A stretch of 64,000 nt of DNA from Ensifer sp. LCM 4579 (GTDB lineage Bacteria > Pseudomonadota > Alphaproteobacteria > Rhizobiales > Rhizobiaceae). A program made the position numbers and the translations under genes. Below the pieces are notes generated by a model that had not been told where the DNA came from, did no database searches, and worked only from the letters and a program-made list of their open reading frames with translations. This document shows positions 7,143 to 16,620 of this stretch, one piece after another (the first letter of the stretch is position 1; each line of letters starts with the position of its first letter). The stretch covers positions 1-64,000 of the forward strand of contig NZ_MDDV01000001.1 of assembly GCF_001854885.1 (NCBI RefSeq), written 5' to 3'.

Positions 7143-8541
7143 TCTTCCCTTCCTGGCGTCCATGGTTTTCAACCGGCCGCTGCTTATCCGCCGTGACAAC
7201 GGCGAATCCATCATCAACGCCGTTGGGCCGCGCATCCTTGAGGGCGTCGATATCGAGCGGGCCGAAGTCATCGCGGACCGGCCGCGCCCGGAAGCTTACG
7301 CGCCTTCCGGCTCGCGCCGCCTCGCCGGTGGCGCCTACATGCAGCAGGAAGGAATCGCCGTTCTTCCCATCGTGGGAAGCCTTGTCCGCCGTGCGTCCTG
7401 GCTGGACGCGGAATGCGGCCTTATGAGCTATGGGCTCATTTCGGATGCGGTTATGTCCATCCTCTCGGATTCGTCGGTGCGCGGGCTCATGCTCGAAATC
7501 GACTCGCCCGGCGGCGAGGCGGCGGGTTGCTTCGATTGCGCCGACTTCATACGAGACGCGAGCGCGGCAAGCGGGAAACCGGTATGGGCTCACGCCAACG
7601 AAGTCGCTTGTTCCGGGGGCTACGCCCTCGCCAGTGCGGCGAGTCAGATTTGGGTTGCGAGGACAAGTGAGGTCGGGTCCATCGGCGTTATTGGCGCCCA
7701 CGTTGACCAATCCGAAGCGGACAAGAAAGCGGGCGTGAAGTGGACCTTCATTATCGCCGGCGAGCACAAGGCCGAAGGCAACAGCCATGAACCGTTAAAC
7801 GATGGCGCCCTTGCCCGGTTCCAAGCTGACGTCGACCACCTCATGGATATGTTCGTGGGAACGGTAGCGCAGAATCGTGGAATGACCACGCAAGAAATCC
7901 GCGATACAAAAGCCGACATATATCGCGGTGCACTTGCGGTTGAAGCGGGACTTGCTGACGAAGTCGGCACATTCGATGAAGCGCTTGAAGCATTTGCAAC
8001 ACACGTTGACGAAATGCAAACGTCGGGATCCGGCGCGCGCGTTTCCAAATCAAAATTGAAGGTTGAGCTTATGGCCGGGAAAAACAGCACGACGCGCGGA
8101 CCGAAGGCGGAAGCCACGGAAGACGACGACAAGGACAAGAACGTTGTCGCCCCGGCCGAAGACGAGGAAGACGAAGACGGCAAGAACAAGCCGAAGACGA
8201 AGGATGAAGACGAAGGCGAGGGCGAGGGCAAAAAAGCTTCCGCTGCCGCCGCGCTCAACATCGGCGCCGACGCCGTCAAGGCGGAAACGGAACGTTGTTC
8301 CGCGCTCGCCGCGCTTGTTCCGCAAGCCGCCCGCCTCGGCGTCAACTTCGACCTCGCCGCTGCCATCGCCGGCAACGTGAGCGTTGACGCCGCCAGGGCC
8401 AAGATCATGGACGCCGCCGCTTCCGGTGACGCCCCGGAAACGTCCGCCATCGCTGCGCCGAAACAGAAGGCGGGCGGCGGCAAGACGCATACCGCCGAAG
8501 ATAAACGCGGCATGTGGAAGAAGGCATTCAAGGGCCGTTAA
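7120..8541 (+). CDS. Head maturation protease (S49 family) with C-terminal scaffold-like region
   Basis: The 473-residue protein corresponds to lambda gpC/Nu3. An S49 ClpP-fold protease domain (about residues 75-290) has the nucleophile in EVACSGGYALAS (Ser165) and a candidate base Lys217 in AGEHKAEG. It is followed by a highly acidic linker (EDEEDEDGKNK and DEDEGEGEG) and an Ala-rich helical tail, as expected of an internal scaffold cleaved after assembly. The start at 7120 overlaps the portal gene; 7132 is equally possible. Confidence 0.88.
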   Translation: MVKKMRRDLPFLASMVFNRPLLIRRDNGESIINAVGPRILEGVDIERAEVIADRPRPEAYAPSGSRRLAGGAYMQQEGIAVLPIVGSLVRRASWLDAECGLMSYGLISDAVMSILSDSSVRGLMLEIDSPGGEAAGCFDCADFIRDASAASGKPVWAHANEVACSGGYALASAASQIWVARTSEVGSIGVIGAHVDQSEADKKAGVKWTFIIAGEHKAEGNSHEPLNDGALARFQADVDHLMDMFVGTVAQNRGMTTQEIRDTKADIYRGALAVEAGLADEVGTFDEALEAFATHVDEMQTSGSGARVSKSKLKVELMAGKNSTTRGPKAEATEDDDKDKNVVAPAEDEEDEDGKNKPKTKDEDEGEGEGKKASAAAALNIGADAVKAETERCSALAALVPQAARLGVNFDLAAAIAGNVSVDAARAKIMDAAASGDAPETSAIAAPKQKAGGGKTHTAEDKRGMWKKAFKGR

Positions 8542-8565
8542 TCGGCTGAATTGGAGACAAGGAAG

Positions 8566-8946
8566 ATGACGACCCTTATCGATAGTGGCAAGCGCGAAGG
8601 CGGCTACATCATCGGCGAGTTGCAGTCCGAAACCGGCGGCATGTACGCCCGTGAACGCGGCACGCTTCTCGCGGGCACCGTGGGCAAGTCCGGCATGGTT
8701 GTCGGCGTGGTCACTGCCAGCGGCAAATATACGCCTCTCACGCCGGGCGCAACCGATGGCTCGGAAGATGCCGCCGCCATTCTGTTTTCGTCCGTGGATG
8801 CATCGGCCGCCGACGCGCCGGCCGTGTTCCACGTTCGCGGCTGTGAAGTCAACGACGCCGAACTGATTTGGCCGGATGGCATTTCCGCCAACGACAAGGC
8901 GGCGGCAATCGCAGCACTCAAGGCAAAGGGAATCATCGTCCGCTAA
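8566..8946 (+). CDS. Head decoration protein, lambda gpD family
   Basis: The 126-residue protein is close to lambda gpD in size and pattern (GGYIIGELQSETGGMYARER and GTVGKSGMVVGVVTASGKY). gpD trimers cap the expanded capsid and stabilise it against DNA pressure. A GGAGACAAGGAAG ribosome-binding region precedes the ATG at 8566. It lies between protease and capsid genes, as in lambda. Confidence 0.88.
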   Translation: MTTLIDSGKREGGYIIGELQSETGGMYARERGTLLAGTVGKSGMVVGVVTASGKYTPLTPGATDGSEDAAAILFSSVDASAADAPAVFHVRGCEVNDAELIWPDGISANDKAAAIAALKAKGIIVR

Positions 8947-8978
8947 CCGGCGGCGTTGTTGAACGGGGACTTACCAAC

Positions 8979-10058
8979 ATGCATATGGATATTTTCAACG
9001 ACGACGCCTTCTCTGCGGTGACGATGACGACCGCGCTTGAAGACTACGAATTCAAGCCGCACCTCGTCGGTTCTATGAACCTTTTCGAAGACATTCCGAT
9101 CACCACGGAAAACGTCTCGGTCGAGCGGCGCGGCAACACGCTTTCGATTATCCAGACCTCCATGCGAGGCGAGGAAATCGAGGAAGGGAAGAAGGACGGC
9201 CGCTTGCTGAAAATCTTCCCGACCTCGCGTATCGCCAAGGGCCACACGTTGCGCGCCTCGCAAATCCAGAACGTCCGCGCCTTCGGCCAGGAGTCGGACC
9301 TTGAAACCATGGTGCAGTTCGTGGGCCGGTATCAGACCAAGTTGATTTCCGAAGCGGAGTTGACCTGGGAAAATATGATGCTCGGCGCTATTCAAGGCGT
9401 TGTTCTCGACGCCGATGGCTCCGTTATCATCGATTGGTTCGCGGAATGGGGTATCGGGGCGCCGGCCGAGATTGACTTTGCGCTGACCACGGCGGACACG
9501 GACGTCGAACAGAAGTGCCGCGATGTCATCCGCAAGATGCAGAAGGCAAGCAAAGGCGCCTGGACCGTTGGCACCCGCGTTGTTGGTCTCTGCGGCGACA
9601 GCTTCTTTGACAAGCTGACGGGTCACGCCACGGTCAAAACCGTTTACCTGAATTCGTCTCAGGCGATGACGTTGAACCGAGCGTTCGGTGTCGCGACTCA
9701 GAGCGCATTCAACGCCGGCTCCTATGCCGTGTTCGATTACGGCGGGATTCTCTTCATCAACTATCGGGGAACCGACGATTTCTCGGACGCCGCCGCACCG
9801 GGCACCAAAGCCGGGCTTGGCATCAAGTCCACGAAGTGCAAGTTCTTCCCGATGAATGCGCCGGGCGTCTTCCAAAAGACCTTTGCGCCGGGTGAATCCT
9901 TCGAATTCGCAAACACCATCGGCCGGCCGCTGTATTCCTACATGATCCGCGACGAGAAGCGGAACATGTGGGTTCGGCCGGAAATCTACTCGTATCCGAT
10001 GTTCATTTGCACGCGGCCGGAAATGCTTCTGACTGCCAAGGAAAAGGCCGCCGGTTAA
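8979..10058 (+). CDS. Major capsid protein, lambda gpE family
   Basis: The 359-residue protein is the HK97-fold shell subunit of the gpE type. Signs include the opening MDIFNDDAFSAVTMTTALED, the FEDIPITTENVSVERRGNTL segment and the C-terminal RPLYSYMIRDEKRNMWVRPE. I chose the ATG at 8979, after a GGGGAC ribosome-binding site; reading upstream would enter the decoration gene. Expression should be very high. Confidence 0.92.
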   Translation: MHMDIFNDDAFSAVTMTTALEDYEFKPHLVGSMNLFEDIPITTENVSVERRGNTLSIIQTSMRGEEIEEGKKDGRLLKIFPTSRIAKGHTLRASQIQNVRAFGQESDLETMVQFVGRYQTKLISEAELTWENMMLGAIQGVVLDADGSVIIDWFAEWGIGAPAEIDFALTTADTDVEQKCRDVIRKMQKASKGAWTVGTRVVGLCGDSFFDKLTGHATVKTVYLNSSQAMTLNRAFGVATQSAFNAGSYAVFDYGGILFINYRGTDDFSDAAAPGTKAGLGIKSTKCKFFPMNAPGVFQKTFAPGESFEFANTIGRPLYSYMIRDEKRNMWVRPEIYSYPMFICTRPEMLLTAKEKAAG

Positions 10059-10076
10059 TCCGGCGGTTACACCCCC

Positions 10077-10418
10077 ATGGACTGGAATGGGCTCCTCGAC
10101 GGAATGACGGGCATTGTCCGCGATACGTTCGGGGAGCCCTTCACATATACGCGGCTCGAAACCGGCGAGACGCTTACGCACAGCGTGGACACCGGCGAAG
10201 AGTTGCGCGGGATCTTCGACCCGTCTTGGTCGCCGGAACAAGACGGAACCGGGCTCCGGGTTTCAGCAACAATCCCGGTGCTTGATGTCAAGATTGCCGA
10301 CCTCGGCTTTATCCCGGTCTCAAAGGATCAGCTTACGGTCGGCGGCGTCAATTATCAGGTGAATGACAAAATCCCATCTTCGTCCGGCATGATGAAGTTG
10401 CACCTTCGCAAGAGGTAG
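10077..10418 (+). CDS. Head-tail joining protein, gpFII-like
   Basis: The 113-residue protein (MDWNGLLDGMTGIVRDTFGE at its start; C-terminal TVGGVNYQVNDKIPSSSGMM) matches the lambda gpFII connector family. That protein binds the completed portal vertex and forms the tail attachment site. The gene lies right after the capsid gene and just before the predicted tail terminator, which agrees with this role. Confidence 0.75.
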   Translation: MDWNGLLDGMTGIVRDTFGEPFTYTRLETGETLTHSVDTGEELRGIFDPSWSPEQDGTGLRVSATIPVLDVKIADLGFIPVSKDQLTVGGVNYQVNDKIPSSSGMMKLHLRKR

Positions 10419-10420
10419 TG

Positions 10421-10984
10421 ATGGCGCCGCACCCGCGAAAACTGATCCGCGCCGATATGGTCTCAATTCTCAAAGCGGCCATTCCTGGCGATCCCGTCAC
10501 CTATCCCACGCGCGCCGGCCTCCGTGTCTTCGATAGCGCGGACAGTCCGCCGCATGAGGACGACCCGGAGTCCATCAACGTCTACATGGTGGGCGAGGAA
10601 ATAGACCCGGAATACGGCGATCAGGACGGGGTGCGCCGCCGTATCATGGAAGTGCGAGTCGAGTGTTACTATGCCGGCGGGGACGGCGGGGAAATCGTGG
10701 ACGAAATGGCGTGGCAGGTGGAAAACGCCCTTCGCGCGAACCCAACGATCAACAATAAGGTTGAGTGGTGCCGATTGCTGAACACGAATGTTTTCTTCGT
10801 GGAAAGCACGAAGCTTGCGCTGTTCGCGGCGGTCATGACTTGGCAGGTCGTCTATTACACCCACGAATATGTTGACGACGGCGGCCGCCCGACCATCGTC
10901 CTTCTCGGCTTCGCGCCTGATATCGGGCCTGGGCATGAGCCCGATTATTCCGAAATCCTTCGTGAACCGGAGGAGGTGTTGTGA
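10421..10984 (+). CDS. Probable tail terminator / tail completion protein
   Basis: The product is 187 residues. The pattern RRRIMEVRVECYYAGGDGGE (about residue 70), a helix MAWQVENALRANP and the strand TWQVVYYTHEYVDD fit tail-terminator or gpU-like completion proteins that cap the tail tube and bind the head connector. No unambiguous family hallmark is visible; position between the joiner and baseplate V supports the call. An ATG at 10421 is preferred over the overlapping GTG at 10418. Confidence 0.55.
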   Translation: MAPHPRKLIRADMVSILKAAIPGDPVTYPTRAGLRVFDSADSPPHEDDPESINVYMVGEEIDPEYGDQDGVRRRIMEVRVECYYAGGDGGEIVDEMAWQVENALRANPTINNKVEWCRLLNTNVFFVESTKLALFAAVMTWQVVYYTHEYVDDGGRPTIVLLGFAPDIGPGHEPDYSEILREPEEVL

Positions 10985-11553
10985 CCGCGAAGCATGACAA
11001 GCGGCTAGCGGACCTTGAGCGCCGGATATCAAACGGCGCCGTCATCGGCACTATCTCGCAAGTCGACCATGAGAAAGGCCGTTATCGGGTCAAGTCCGGA
11101 GAACTGGAATCGGACTGGATACCGAAGACGGAAACACGGGCGGGCAAAACGAAGGTCTATTCCTCGTATGAGGAAGGTGAGCAAGTCATTGTCCTGAGCC
11201 CGTCCGGGGACCTGTCACAAGGCGTCATCGTTGGCGCGGTGGCGACACAAGAGACGCAAGCGGCGGACAAGGGCAACATTCACAGGACCGTTTATCCGGA
11301 CGGTACGGTCGTTGAATATGACCACGAAGCGAAAGCGTTGAAAACCACGATAGCGGAAGGCGGATCCTTCAACATCGCCATTGGTGGCGGGGTCTCGATA
11401 TCGGCGAGCGGCGGCGAACTCACCATCAATGCGCCCGGCGGCATCGCGCTTGAATCCGCAACGCTCACGCACAACGGCAAGAACGTAGGCCACGACCACA
11501 AACACACCGACGTCGTGCCCGGCCCGGCCCTTACCGGCCCGCCGGCGGGCTAA
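10981..11553 (+). CDS. Baseplate assembly protein V (P2 gpV-like spike)
   Basis: The 190-residue protein forms the trimeric central spike of contractile tails. An N-terminal OB-like domain (GTISQVDHEKGRYRVKSGEL, then EGEQVIVLSPSGDLSQGVIV) is followed by a beta-helix (TVVEYDHEAKALKTTI and SISASGGELTINAPGGIALE). The end HNGKNVGHDHKHTDV carries the His-x-His motif that binds iron in the spike tip. It starts at a GTG overlapping the previous stop. This marks the start of the P2-type tail module. Confidence 0.92.
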   Translation: MTAKHDKRLADLERRISNGAVIGTISQVDHEKGRYRVKSGELESDWIPKTETRAGKTKVYSSYEEGEQVIVLSPSGDLSQGVIVGAVATQETQAADKGNIHRTVYPDGTVVEYDHEAKALKTTIAEGGSFNIAIGGGVSISASGGELTINAPGGIALESATLTHNGKNVGHDHKHTDVVPGPALTGPPAG

Positions 11554-11564
11554 AGGGGGATGAT

Positions 11565-11903
11565 ATGCGAGGCGTTAGCAGGACCACGGGCAAGGCGCTG
11601 GACGGCATCGCACACCTTCGCCAGTCTATTGAAGACATCTTCACGACGCGCATTGGCACCCGCGTCATGCGCCGGGATTACGGTTCCGATATCCCGAACC
11701 TCATTGACCGCCCCGCAAACGATACGCTGACCGTCGATTTCTATGTCGCCATCGCGGAAGCGCTGGACCGATGGGAGCCCCGGCTCCAGTTGCAACAAGT
11801 GGAAATGACGCGTCCCGGCGACGGCGTTATAGAACTTTCATTGACGGGGCTTTACCTGCCGGGCGGGCAGCTTATCGAGATTGATGGGATCGTCGTGAAA
11901 TGA
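11565..11903 (+). CDS. Baseplate wedge protein W (gp25-like)
   Basis: The 112-residue protein belongs to the GPW/gp25 family: HLRQSIEDIFTTRIGTRVMR, RRDYGSDIPNLIDRP and the C-terminal GLYLPGGQLIEIDGI are typical. It joins the baseplate hub to the sheath and is essential for triggering contraction. A GGGGGAT ribosome-binding site precedes the ATG. The stop overlaps the start of the J gene. Confidence 0.9.
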   Translation: MRGVSRTTGKALDGIAHLRQSIEDIFTTRIGTRVMRRDYGSDIPNLIDRPANDTLTVDFYVAIAEALDRWEPRLQLQQVEMTRPGDGVIELSLTGLYLPGGQLIEIDGIVVK

Positions 11904-12853
11904 CAGAAGCTGTTCCGGCATTCTTCCGGCTTATTGATCTCAGCGGCGTCCCGGTTCCGGACTTCGTGGAAGCGCTGGATTATGAGGCGATCCGGAAATC
12001 TGCCATCGACTTCTTTGTATCGCTGGAGCCGTCCTATACCGCGCTTCTCGAAAGCGACATGGCGATCAAGATCATTGAGGCTTTCGCCTATCGTGAATTC
12101 GTGCTTCGCCAGCGCGTCAATGATGCGGCTCGCGCGAACACGATAACCGAAGCGGCGGCCAACGATCTCGATGTCATCGCGGCATTCTTCAACACCGCCA
12201 GGATGGACGGCGAGTCCGATGCATCGTTGCGCCGCCGGGCTCAACTCGCAATCAATGCCATGGCGGTCGCCGGACCTCGCCGCGCCTATGAGTACCACGC
12301 CCTTTCCGCGTCCACGGCCGTTGTTGATGTCGGTGTTCACAGCCCGGCCGCCGGCGAGATTGTTGTTACCGTGCTCGGCTATGAGGACGTCGCCACCAAC
12401 GAAGCAACCGCAAGCGAAAAGGCGATTGGCGCCGCGCTATTCGAGCAGCCCGCCGGCGGAACCATCGTCCGAATTCTCAACCGCCCTTCCTCGGCCGTCA
12501 TTGCGGCGGTACGGGAGGCGGTTACGTCCGAAGGTGTTAGGCCGTTGACTGACATGGTGACGGTGCGCGTTCCGTCCGCTATCGAATTCACGATTGATGC
12601 CGCGCTTACCATCTATCCCGGCCCGGATGGGGCGGCGGTTGTCGCATCCGCGAAATCGAGCCTCACCAAATATCTTCGGTCCGTTCGGCGGGTGTCCTAC
12701 GACGCCACAAGGTCCGGCATCATTGCCGCGCTTACCGTTCCTGGCGTCCAGAACGTCACCCTTAGTTCGCCTCTCGCGGACATCGCGGCGGGACCCTACG
12801 ACCTGCCGGTTTGCACTTCTGTAGCTGTGGCGGTGGACCGTGTCGACGTTTGA
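11900..12853 (+). CDS. Baseplate assembly protein J
   Basis: The 317-residue protein matches P2 gpJ, a wedge component around the hub. Typical segments are AVPAFFRLIDLSGVPVPDFV, a helical LRQRVNDAARANTI, AVAGPRRAYEYHALSAS and the DVGVHSPAAGEIVVTVLG beta part. It is translationally coupled to W (overlap ATGA) and to I (14-base overlap), as in the P2 V-W-J-I operon. Confidence 0.92.
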   Translation: MTEAVPAFFRLIDLSGVPVPDFVEALDYEAIRKSAIDFFVSLEPSYTALLESDMAIKIIEAFAYREFVLRQRVNDAARANTITEAAANDLDVIAAFFNTARMDGESDASLRRRAQLAINAMAVAGPRRAYEYHALSASTAVVDVGVHSPAAGEIVVTVLGYEDVATNEATASEKAIGAALFEQPAGGTIVRILNRPSSAVIAAVREAVTSEGVRPLTDMVTVRVPSAIEFTIDAALTIYPGPDGAAVVASAKSSLTKYLRSVRRVSYDATRSGIIAALTVPGVQNVTLSSPLADIAAGPYDLPVCTSVAVAVDRVDV

Positions 12854-14105
12854 AACCATCCTTCCGAGCAACGCGAAACCGCTTGAACTGGATCTTGAGA
12901 AGGCGACCGCCTTCCTGTCCATCCTTGGCCTTGAAGACCTCGGCGACTTGACAAACCCGCGAGCGATCCGCGCGGACCTGTTGCCGTGGCTGGCGTATCG
13001 CTTTTCAACGGACATCTGGCGGGAAGAGTGGTCCGCCGAGAAGCGCCGGGACGTGGTGGCGCAACAGTTCGATTTGCACCGGCTCAAAGGGACCGCCGAA
13101 GGCATCCGGCGAATGGTCGAGCTTGTTGACGCCGAGATTAAGCAAATCATCGTTCCACCGAAGCGCATCTTTGCTATGCCAGCGATCGGCAAGGCGGCCC
13201 GCAACGCGTGGCTTGCCAGGATGCCGCAAATCCGGGTGTATCTCGCCAACAACAAGGGCACCATCGGCGCCGATGCTTTCGGCGGTGTAGACGGCCGCGC
13301 CCGTGGCGCGTTCGCGGGGAGGGCCTTCGCGCGCCTCGATAGAGCGGCCGCGATCTACGGACGCCGCGCCGTTATCCGGCAACCGGACGGGACCGAAACC
13401 AACGTCCGCCGGTCCGAAGTGGAGACCACTGTCCAGCAAAGGACGGCGCGTGAGTTTGATCGTATCCATATCCCCGGCAAGATTGGCCCGGCACTCTTCG
13501 CCGGCGGCTTCGTCGGCAAAGGGTTCGTGACGAAGCGCAACAAACAGGCGGAAATCGTCACCTTCTCTCTTGATCGTCAATACGATGCGGTCTTGTCCGA
13601 ATTACACCTTTCCACGGTTTCGCCCGGCCTTGATCCTGTTGACGTGAAATATAGCCGGGTCTCCGATAGGTGGCGGCCTGGACCCGCGTTGTACGCGCGG
13701 CGGTTCAAGGGGTTCGCGATACCGGACCGCGCCGCCGAGCATCTTTATGACCGCATCTTTCTCAACGATCCCGCCGTTGATGCGCCGTGGGTGCGCGCTC
13801 ATTCCTATGCCGGGCATGCCCGTATCGGCATGCCCGCGTTCCGGGCGGACATGCTCATTAAGAAAATGAGCAAGAAACAGCGGCGGGCCGGGTTCGCCGG
13901 TCACACCTTCGTCGGCCGCTCGTTTTCCACAAAGGAAGACTTGACCGCGCTAAAGATGATTTACGCGGCGGTCCGAAGAAGCAAGGCGGCTCGCGACCGT
14001 GTTTTCGTGGACACTCAAACATTGAGGCGCCCCGTTTTCGGGGATGGCATCCCGCTAGACGGTACATTCAAATTCGGGCAAAGTGCAAAAAGGCGCCTGA
14101 CTTAG
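12840..14105 (+). CDS. Tail protein I with long C-terminal extension
   Basis: The first 130 to 150 residues of this 421-residue protein match P2 gpI (LPSNAKPLELDLEKATAFLS, then FSTDIWREEWSAEKRRDVVA and HRLKGTAEGIRRMVELVDAE). gpI connects baseplate wedges to the fibres. P2 gpI is only about 176 residues; here roughly 250 more follow, rich in Arg, Gly and Phe (for example AFAGRAFARLDRAAAIYGRR), of unknown fold. The start is a GTG inside the end of J. The extension may attach the downstream fibre proteins. Confidence 0.82.
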   Translation: MSTFETILPSNAKPLELDLEKATAFLSILGLEDLGDLTNPRAIRADLLPWLAYRFSTDIWREEWSAEKRRDVVAQQFDLHRLKGTAEGIRRMVELVDAEIKQIIVPPKRIFAMPAIGKAARNAWLARMPQIRVYLANNKGTIGADAFGGVDGRARGAFAGRAFARLDRAAAIYGRRAVIRQPDGTETNVRRSEVETTVQQRTAREFDRIHIPGKIGPALFAGGFVGKGFVTKRNKQAEIVTFSLDRQYDAVLSELHLSTVSPGLDPVDVKYSRVSDRWRPGPALYARRFKGFAIPDRAAEHLYDRIFLNDPAVDAPWVRAHSYAGHARIGMPAFRADMLIKKMSKKQRRAGFAGHTFVGRSFSTKEDLTALKMIYAAVRRSKAARDRVFVDTQTLRRPVFGDGIPLDGTFKFGQSAKRRLT

Positions 14106-14159
14106 TAAGGCGGATCAATTTTTGCGCCGATAATCTGGCGAAATCCATGTGAGGAACTT

Positions 14160-16430
14160 ATGGGCGAGCGGACTGTTGTCATTTCCGACGATCAGCAGAT
14201 TACGAATACTGATCTTAACAACATCGGAACTTTCGCACGGTCCTCGCTTGACCATGTTGTCAAGGACGGGATCAACCCGGAACGCAAGTTCACCGGGTTT
14301 CAGGTTGTCGCCAGCGGTCCCGCGCAAGTGACCGTAGGCGCCGGCCGCCTATACGATGACGGCGGCGTCTACTTCCGTGATGATGACGGCGGCGTCGTGG
14401 TGGACCTTCTGTCCCTGTTGCCGGTATCGGTGGAAAAGATTGTGTCTATTGTGACCTGGGCACAGACCATCGAAACCGCGCTTGAGCCGCGCACCTTCAT
14501 TGTGGACGTGGATACCGAAGAGACGGAGGCGCGCACCGTAGCCACGGAAAGCCGCCGTTACGCCAACATCAACACGGTGTCCGGCGTTGAAGCTGCGGAC
14601 CCGACGCCTCCGGCCGTCAACGCGAATGTGCTCGTTATCGCTCATGTCCGGCTTTCGCCGGCCGGTATCGTCTCGATTACGGACGTGACGGAAAACCGGC
14701 TGCAGTCCGTCCGCGACGTTGGTCTCGGCGTTAAGGCGCTTGAGGTATGGCGGGAACGTTCCGGCGCTCGCCTGGACGTGCTCGATACGGCGGTCGCCGG
14801 GCTTCAAGCCTCCGTGGCGCATGTCCCGTCCCCGGAATTCACGCGGGAAATCGCCCGCGATGTCAGCCGGTTGAAAGAGCTTGCCGAGCTTCCGGATACC
14901 TACACCTATTATTCCGCCGACCGCTACCTCACGGACGAGGAATCCGATACCGGGAATATCAACTTTCTCGCGCGCGTCGAGGAAGGTATTCACTTCGCCG
15001 ATGCGGCAAAGCAGGTCGCGCAACTCGCGCTCCTGAATAGCCTTGATGCGAGCGTGAAGGTTCAAAACAACTTCATGCTCCCGGCTTACACGGAAGTCAT
15101 GCGGGACAAGATCGTCGGCAATGACGGTGAAATCTCGCTTGCGCAGTATCAGTATCAGACGATTTCGACTAAGCTGAAATCGTTCTCGCGCACCCGTATC
15201 CGCTACGGCATCACAAAAACGGTTTGCACCAACGGGGCATGGTGGCGGTCCGGCACTTACGACCCGGTGACCAACATCTTTCGGCGTAACGGCGAGACGT
15301 GGTCGGTTGCTATCGCCGATGTCCCGCTTACCACGATCAACCATAAATGGATTCGTGTAACGCAGTTCTTTACGGACACCTACAACGAAAACTATTGGGA
15401 AGCCACGGCGACAGAACAAGCGGTGTCCGGCGCCTTCGTGGCGGAAACCTTCCTGAATTCCGAGCCCGGCTATGTGACGGCGGTCGGCCTCTACTTCACG
15501 CGCAAGGCGTTGACCGGCGACGTCGTCGTGATGATTACGGAAACCGAGAACGGCGCCCCGGTCTATGAGAAGGCGATTGCACGCGTCACCTTCGCGGCGG
15601 CTGACCTCAAGGCTTACCCGACCGTCACGAAGATACCGCTTCCGCCGACCTATCTCGAAAAGGGGAAGCGGTACGCTATCGCCATCGCCACCGCCGGCAA
15701 CCATTTCCTCGCCGTGGTCAACGGCAACAAGAACACGCAAGGCACGCTGTTCCATTCGGTTGACGGCGCTTGGTCTCAGGGCGACTTGACCAAGGATATC
15801 GCCTATTCCCTCTATTACGCATCTTTCAAGGCGCCGCGCGCCGAAGTCCAGTTGCAGCCGTTGCAGCTTGCGGGCGGCATCGCTGATATCGACTTCAACT
15901 TCGATTCCTGCCAGCCGGACGGAACGGAAATCGCTTTCGAAGTCCAGATTTCCGGCGTCTGGAAAGCCATCAAGGCTTACACCGACACCAATCTCTTGAT
16001 TGGCCTTCCGCCGATGCTGCCGCTTCGTGTCGTCCTTCTCGGAACGACCGATGTTATGCCGGGTATCGGCCTCGGCGTGAACTCGCAAGCGGTCACGACA
16101 CGGCCGCGCCCGGACTTCAAGCACATTTCCACGGTCCGCGAACTGCCGGCGCCGTGCGATACCATCGAAGTCAATGCGCGCCTCGAATATTGGGATGCCA
16201 CGCACCACGGATGCACGATCAAGATTTTGACCGGCGCCTCCTTTGACGTGGTGGAAACGGCGGACGCGGTTGTTGATGTCGCCACACCGGACCCGAACGC
16301 CATCATTCGCCGGGCAACGTTCAACATCGCGGTGCCGGTAAGCGAATACAAAATCCAAATCGAGGGGACCACGGATAACGTGTTGGTCACCTATCACGTA
16401 GCCGAGCGCTACGACCTGGCCTTCTCATAA
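14160..16430 (+). CDS. Large tail/baseplate protein of unknown exact role (fibre-platform candidate)
   Basis: This 756-residue protein begins MGERTVVISDDQQITNTDLN. It has an N-terminal beta-rich part resembling baseplate-attached tail proteins (VASGPAQVTVGAGRLYDDGG). A helical linker follows near residue 200, then a long beta-rich region with galactose-binding-like segments (VYEKAIARVTFAAADLKAYP, YLEKGKRYAIAIATAGNHFL). It sits between gpI and the fibre, where an attachment protein or long fibre is expected. A GAGGA ribosome-binding site precedes the ATG. I do not recognise a named family with certainty. Confidence 0.6.
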   Translation: MGERTVVISDDQQITNTDLNNIGTFARSSLDHVVKDGINPERKFTGFQVVASGPAQVTVGAGRLYDDGGVYFRDDDGGVVVDLLSLLPVSVEKIVSIVTWAQTIETALEPRTFIVDVDTEETEARTVATESRRYANINTVSGVEAADPTPPAVNANVLVIAHVRLSPAGIVSITDVTENRLQSVRDVGLGVKALEVWRERSGARLDVLDTAVAGLQASVAHVPSPEFTREIARDVSRLKELAELPDTYTYYSADRYLTDEESDTGNINFLARVEEGIHFADAAKQVAQLALLNSLDASVKVQNNFMLPAYTEVMRDKIVGNDGEISLAQYQYQTISTKLKSFSRTRIRYGITKTVCTNGAWWRSGTYDPVTNIFRRNGETWSVAIADVPLTTINHKWIRVTQFFTDTYNENYWEATATEQAVSGAFVAETFLNSEPGYVTAVGLYFTRKALTGDVVVMITETENGAPVYEKAIARVTFAAADLKAYPTVTKIPLPPTYLEKGKRYAIAIATAGNHFLAVVNGNKNTQGTLFHSVDGAWSQGDLTKDIAYSLYYASFKAPRAEVQLQPLQLAGGIADIDFNFDSCQPDGTEIAFEVQISGVWKAIKAYTDTNLLIGLPPMLPLRVVLLGTTDVMPGIGLGVNSQAVTTRPRPDFKHISTVRELPAPCDTIEVNARLEYWDATHHGCTIKILTGASFDVVETADAVVDVATPDPNAIIRRATFNIAVPVSEYKIQIEGTTDNVLVTYHVAERYDLAFS

Positions 16431-16446
16431 TCAGGGTGTTGACAAA

Positions 16447-16620
16447 ATGGCAACGAAGACAAATCCGCAATACGAGCCGGACACGCTTTATGAAGTGAAG
16501 CTTGCCCGGCCGATCAAGGTGGGCCGCACCGTTATCAACCCGATGCAGAATCCGCGCCTCAAAGGGAAGGTCGTGGAGGAGCACATCGCGGACATTCTGG
16601 AAGCTAAGAAGGTTCTGTAA
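16447..16620 (+). CDS. Small phage protein (57 residues) between tail and fibre genes
   Basis: A short frame encodes 57 residues starting MATKTNPQYEPDTLYEVKLA, continuing with RPIKVGRTVINPMQNPRLKG and ending in a helix rich in Glu and Lys. It is preceded by TTGACAAAATG-like DNA and its TAA overlaps the next ATG (TAATG). The compact beta-plus-helix pattern recalls small tail accessory proteins, but the function is unknown. Confidence 0.65.
   Translation: MATKTNPQYEPDTLYEVKLARPIKVGRTVINPMQNPRLKGKVVEEHIADILEAKKVL

Noticed and set aside
14349-16397. A 682-codon open frame on the minus strand under the large tail gene
   Set aside because: It is antisense to a phage structural gene in a GC-rich region, with a composition rich in Arg, His and Val typical of a shadow frame and no start context.
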